A stretch of 64,000 bases of DNA, from positions 186,001 to 250,000 of the forward strand of contig NZ_AP018678.1 of assembly GCF_002218005.2 (NCBI RefSeq), written 5' to 3'. The notes under the pieces were generated by a model. That model did no database searches and was not told the origin of the DNA. It worked only from the letters and a program-made list of their open reading frames with translations. This stretch comes from Vibrio algivorus. Its GTDB lineage: Bacteria > Pseudomonadota > Gammaproteobacteria > Enterobacterales > Vibrionaceae. This document shows positions 62,491 through 64,000 of this stretch, piece after piece (the first letter of the stretch is position 1; each line of letters starts with the position of its first letter). Both the position numbers and the translations under genes were made by a program.

Positions 62491-63360
62491 TTAGGCGATT
62501 TTGCCTGTTTCGATTAGCTGATGAAGCAGTGGTTGAATGATTAATTCCATTGCAAAACTCATCTTGCCACCAGGCACTACAAGGGTGTTATGGCGTGACA
62601 TGAATGAGCCTTCAATCATTGACAGTAGATATGGGAAGTCGACGTTTTTAATCCCACGTAAGCGAATCACCACAAAGCTTTCATCTAAACTTGGTATGCC
62701 CTTGGCATTAAGAGGGTTGGAAGTATCGACAGTGGGTACGCGCTGAAAGTTGATGTGAGTACGAGAAAACTGCGGTGTAATGTAATTTAAATAGTCGTCC
62801 ATTGAGCGAACAATCGAATCCATCACGGCTTCTCGTGAATGGCCGCGATCACGGGTGTCACGGACGAACTTTTGAATCCATTCAAGGTTTACAATCGGCA
62901 CCATGCCAATCAAAAAATCCACATGTTTAGAAACACTCACATCGCCATCGACGACGCCACCATGTAAGCCTTCATAAAACAATACATCGGTATTTTCAGG
63001 TAGGTCTTGCCATGGAGTAAAGGTACCGGGCATTTGGTTATAAGGGACAGCTTCATCAAAGCTATGCAAGTAACGGCGAACTTTGCCGCTGCCATTTTTA
63101 CCGTATTGATTAAAGAATTCAGATAGAGCAGGGAAGTCATTGGCTTCAGGGCCAAAGTAACTGATGTGTTTACCTTGTTCTTTGGCTTTACGGATCGCAA
63201 CGTCCATTTCGGGGCGAGTGTAGCGATGGAAGCTATCACCTTCTACCCAAGACGCTTTAATATCCATCATATTGAACATTTTTCGGAAGGTTTCTGAGGT
63301 AGTGGTGGTACCCGCACCAGAAGAGCCCGTTACCGCAATAATAGGATGTTTTGCCGACAT
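62491..63360 (-). CDS. prkB: Phosphoribulokinase-like protein PrkB
   Basis: A P-loop kinase related to phosphoribulokinase, found beside crp in many gammaproteobacteria that have no Calvin cycle; its true substrate is not established. The 289 residues (E. coli 289) show the Walker A motif GSSGAGTTTTS (12-22), EGDSFHRYTRPEMD and FYEGLHGG. The ATG of MSAKHPIIAVTG at 63360 fits the family; the 19-codon upstream extension does not. It lies downstream of yheU. Confidence 0.95.
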   Translation of the reverse strand: MSAKHPIIAVTGSSGAGTTTTSETFRKMFNMMDIKASWVEGDSFHRYTRPEMDVAIRKAKEQGKHISYFGPEANDFPALSEFFNQYGKNGSGKVRRYLHSFDEAVPYNQMPGTFTPWQDLPENTDVLFYEGLHGGVVDGDVSVSKHVDFLIGMVPIVNLEWIQKFVRDTRDRGHSREAVMDSIVRSMDDYLNYITPQFSRTHINFQRVPTVDTSNPLNAKGIPSLDESFVVIRLRGIKNVDFPYLLSMIEGSFMSRHNTLVVPGGKMSFAMELIIQPLLHQLIETGKIA

Positions 63361-63442
63361 GATAATCCTTTCTTTCGACTTATATTTTGAATGACAGTGT
63401 AGAGGAATGACTGGCAAGAATAAATAGTGGTGCGTATTGACT

Positions 63443-63658
63443 CTAATTCAATTCATTAATCGGTTTAATATCCACGCTTTCATGCAGCTCAGAAAAGACA
63501 ATGGCTACACTGCCAGACTTTAACTGCCCTTTGACCTGCTTTATTTTGGTTTCAAGTGAGGTTTCCTGCATACCGTAGTCGGTGCCCTCACGTAAAATAA
63601 ATTCTTTGATAAGATTCTCTAAGGTGTCAGGATCGATGTCTTGCCATGGAATGATCAT
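63443..63658 (-). CDS. yheU: YheU family protein
   Basis: A 71-residue cytoplasmic protein of unknown function beginning MIIPWQDIDPDTLENLI and containing REGTDYG and FSELHESVDI, all diagnostic for YheU (E. coli 72 residues). It precedes prkB in enterobacteria too. No membrane segment is seen. Confidence 0.93.
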   Translation of the reverse strand: MIIPWQDIDPDTLENLIKEFILREGTDYGMQETSLETKIKQVKGQLKSGSVAIVFSELHESVDIKPINELN

Positions 63659-63684
63659 TGATGTGGCCTTTAATTATGGGAATG

Positions 63685-64000
63685 TTAAAAACGTTGACGA
63701 TAGCCAAGGGTCAGTGAAAAATCAGCAGAATTATCGCTGTTGATGACATTTTCAGTAAAGGAGAATTCAACTGCTGCAAACCCGAGGCTGTAACGATAGC
63801 CGACAATCGGTTCAAAGCTAACCATACTTAATTCATTTTCATCGTTATGAGTTGCGCCTTGTTGCATTCTAAATTCCGCTAAAATGGAATGTCGCTCATT
63901 GAATAAGTATTGATAGCTTATACTGCCATTGGTGGTGAATTCACGTAAATTAACTAGATCAATACTATCAGTATCATGATGGACAAAGTTGACACTGGTA
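63685..64000 (-). CDS. Outer-membrane beta-barrel protein, C-terminal part (cut by window edge)
   Basis: About 105 residues are visible, reading in from the window end with no start. They alternate polar and hydrophobic residues in strands (GSISYQYLFNERHSILAEFR; VEFSFTENVINSDNSADFSL) and end in an aromatic phenylalanine after TLGYRQRF, the typical signal for Bam-dependent insertion. The pattern TENVINSDNSADFSL suggests the DUF3187 family, but this is from memory. It lies upstream of yheU on the same strand, where yheT might be expected. Confidence 0.7.
   Translation of the reverse strand, partial: TSVNFVHHDTDSIDLVNLREFTTNGSISYQYLFNERHSILAEFRMQQGATHNDENELSMVSFEPIVGYRYSLGFAAVEFSFTENVINSDNSADFSLTLGYRQRF

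Overview
The window is a chromosomal segment of a gammaproteobacterium of the family Vibrionaceae, most likely a Vibrio. The evidence is the gene content and order: aphA beside ppc, an argH fused to an N-acetyltransferase, a pilMNOPQ-aroKB-damX-dam-rpe-gph-trpS block, and short intergenic repeats of the type common in vibrios. The species cannot be fixed from the sequence alone. Nearly all genes are housekeeping. I see no phage, transposase, CRISPR array, tRNA or rRNA.

Layout. 1-3200: 5' end of cytR, priA, rpmE. 3300-10420: malic enzyme, then the methionine genes metJ / metBL / metF, with MetJ operator arrays upstream of metB and metF. 10740-14110: aphA and ppc. 14577-21517: arginine biosynthesis, argE divergent from argCBGH, where argH carries a C-terminal acetyltransferase. 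21850-25150: a three-gene DUF1656/HlyD/FUSC efflux operon. 25275-29486: a 36-codon small ORF, oxyR and mrcA. 29753-41727: the type IV pilus assembly operon, shikimate genes, damX, dam, rpe, gph and trpS. 41815-47851: a long-chain acyl-CoA ligase, pabA, argD, astA and a DUF1338 protein. 47916-51103: spoT, rpoZ and gmk. 51332-56783: a NhaC-type transporter with a MetJ operator (metT) and an scsBCD-like thiol/copper-stress cluster. 56954-60919: yicC, rph, pyrE and an aromatic amino acid permease. 61616-64000: crp, prkB, yheU and part of an outer-membrane protein gene.

Regulatory logic. Three separate MetJ box arrays (5127-5158, 9415-9438, 52759-52782) join metB-metL, metF and the transporter at 51332-52687 into one methionine regulon, whose repressor metJ is also here. 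Candidate ArgR boxes lie between argE and argC and upstream of argD. A near-consensus CRP site lies between crp and prkB. A hairpin directly after rph resembles the pyrE attenuator.

The least ordinary content is between the genes. Four copies of a ~265-bp element with terminal inverted repeats (TATACCCAAG...CTTGGGTATA) lie upstream of metB and argC and downstream of metF and oxyR. Their internal stems show compensatory base changes between copies, which suggests the folded structure is maintained. Shrunken forms of the element, down to nearly bare terminal repeats, are scattered through the window. Two further TA-ended repeat families, a heptamer family (including 15 perfect tandem copies of TTCCTAG), a 134-bp inverted repeat and a long stem-loop before aroK complete the non-coding inventory.
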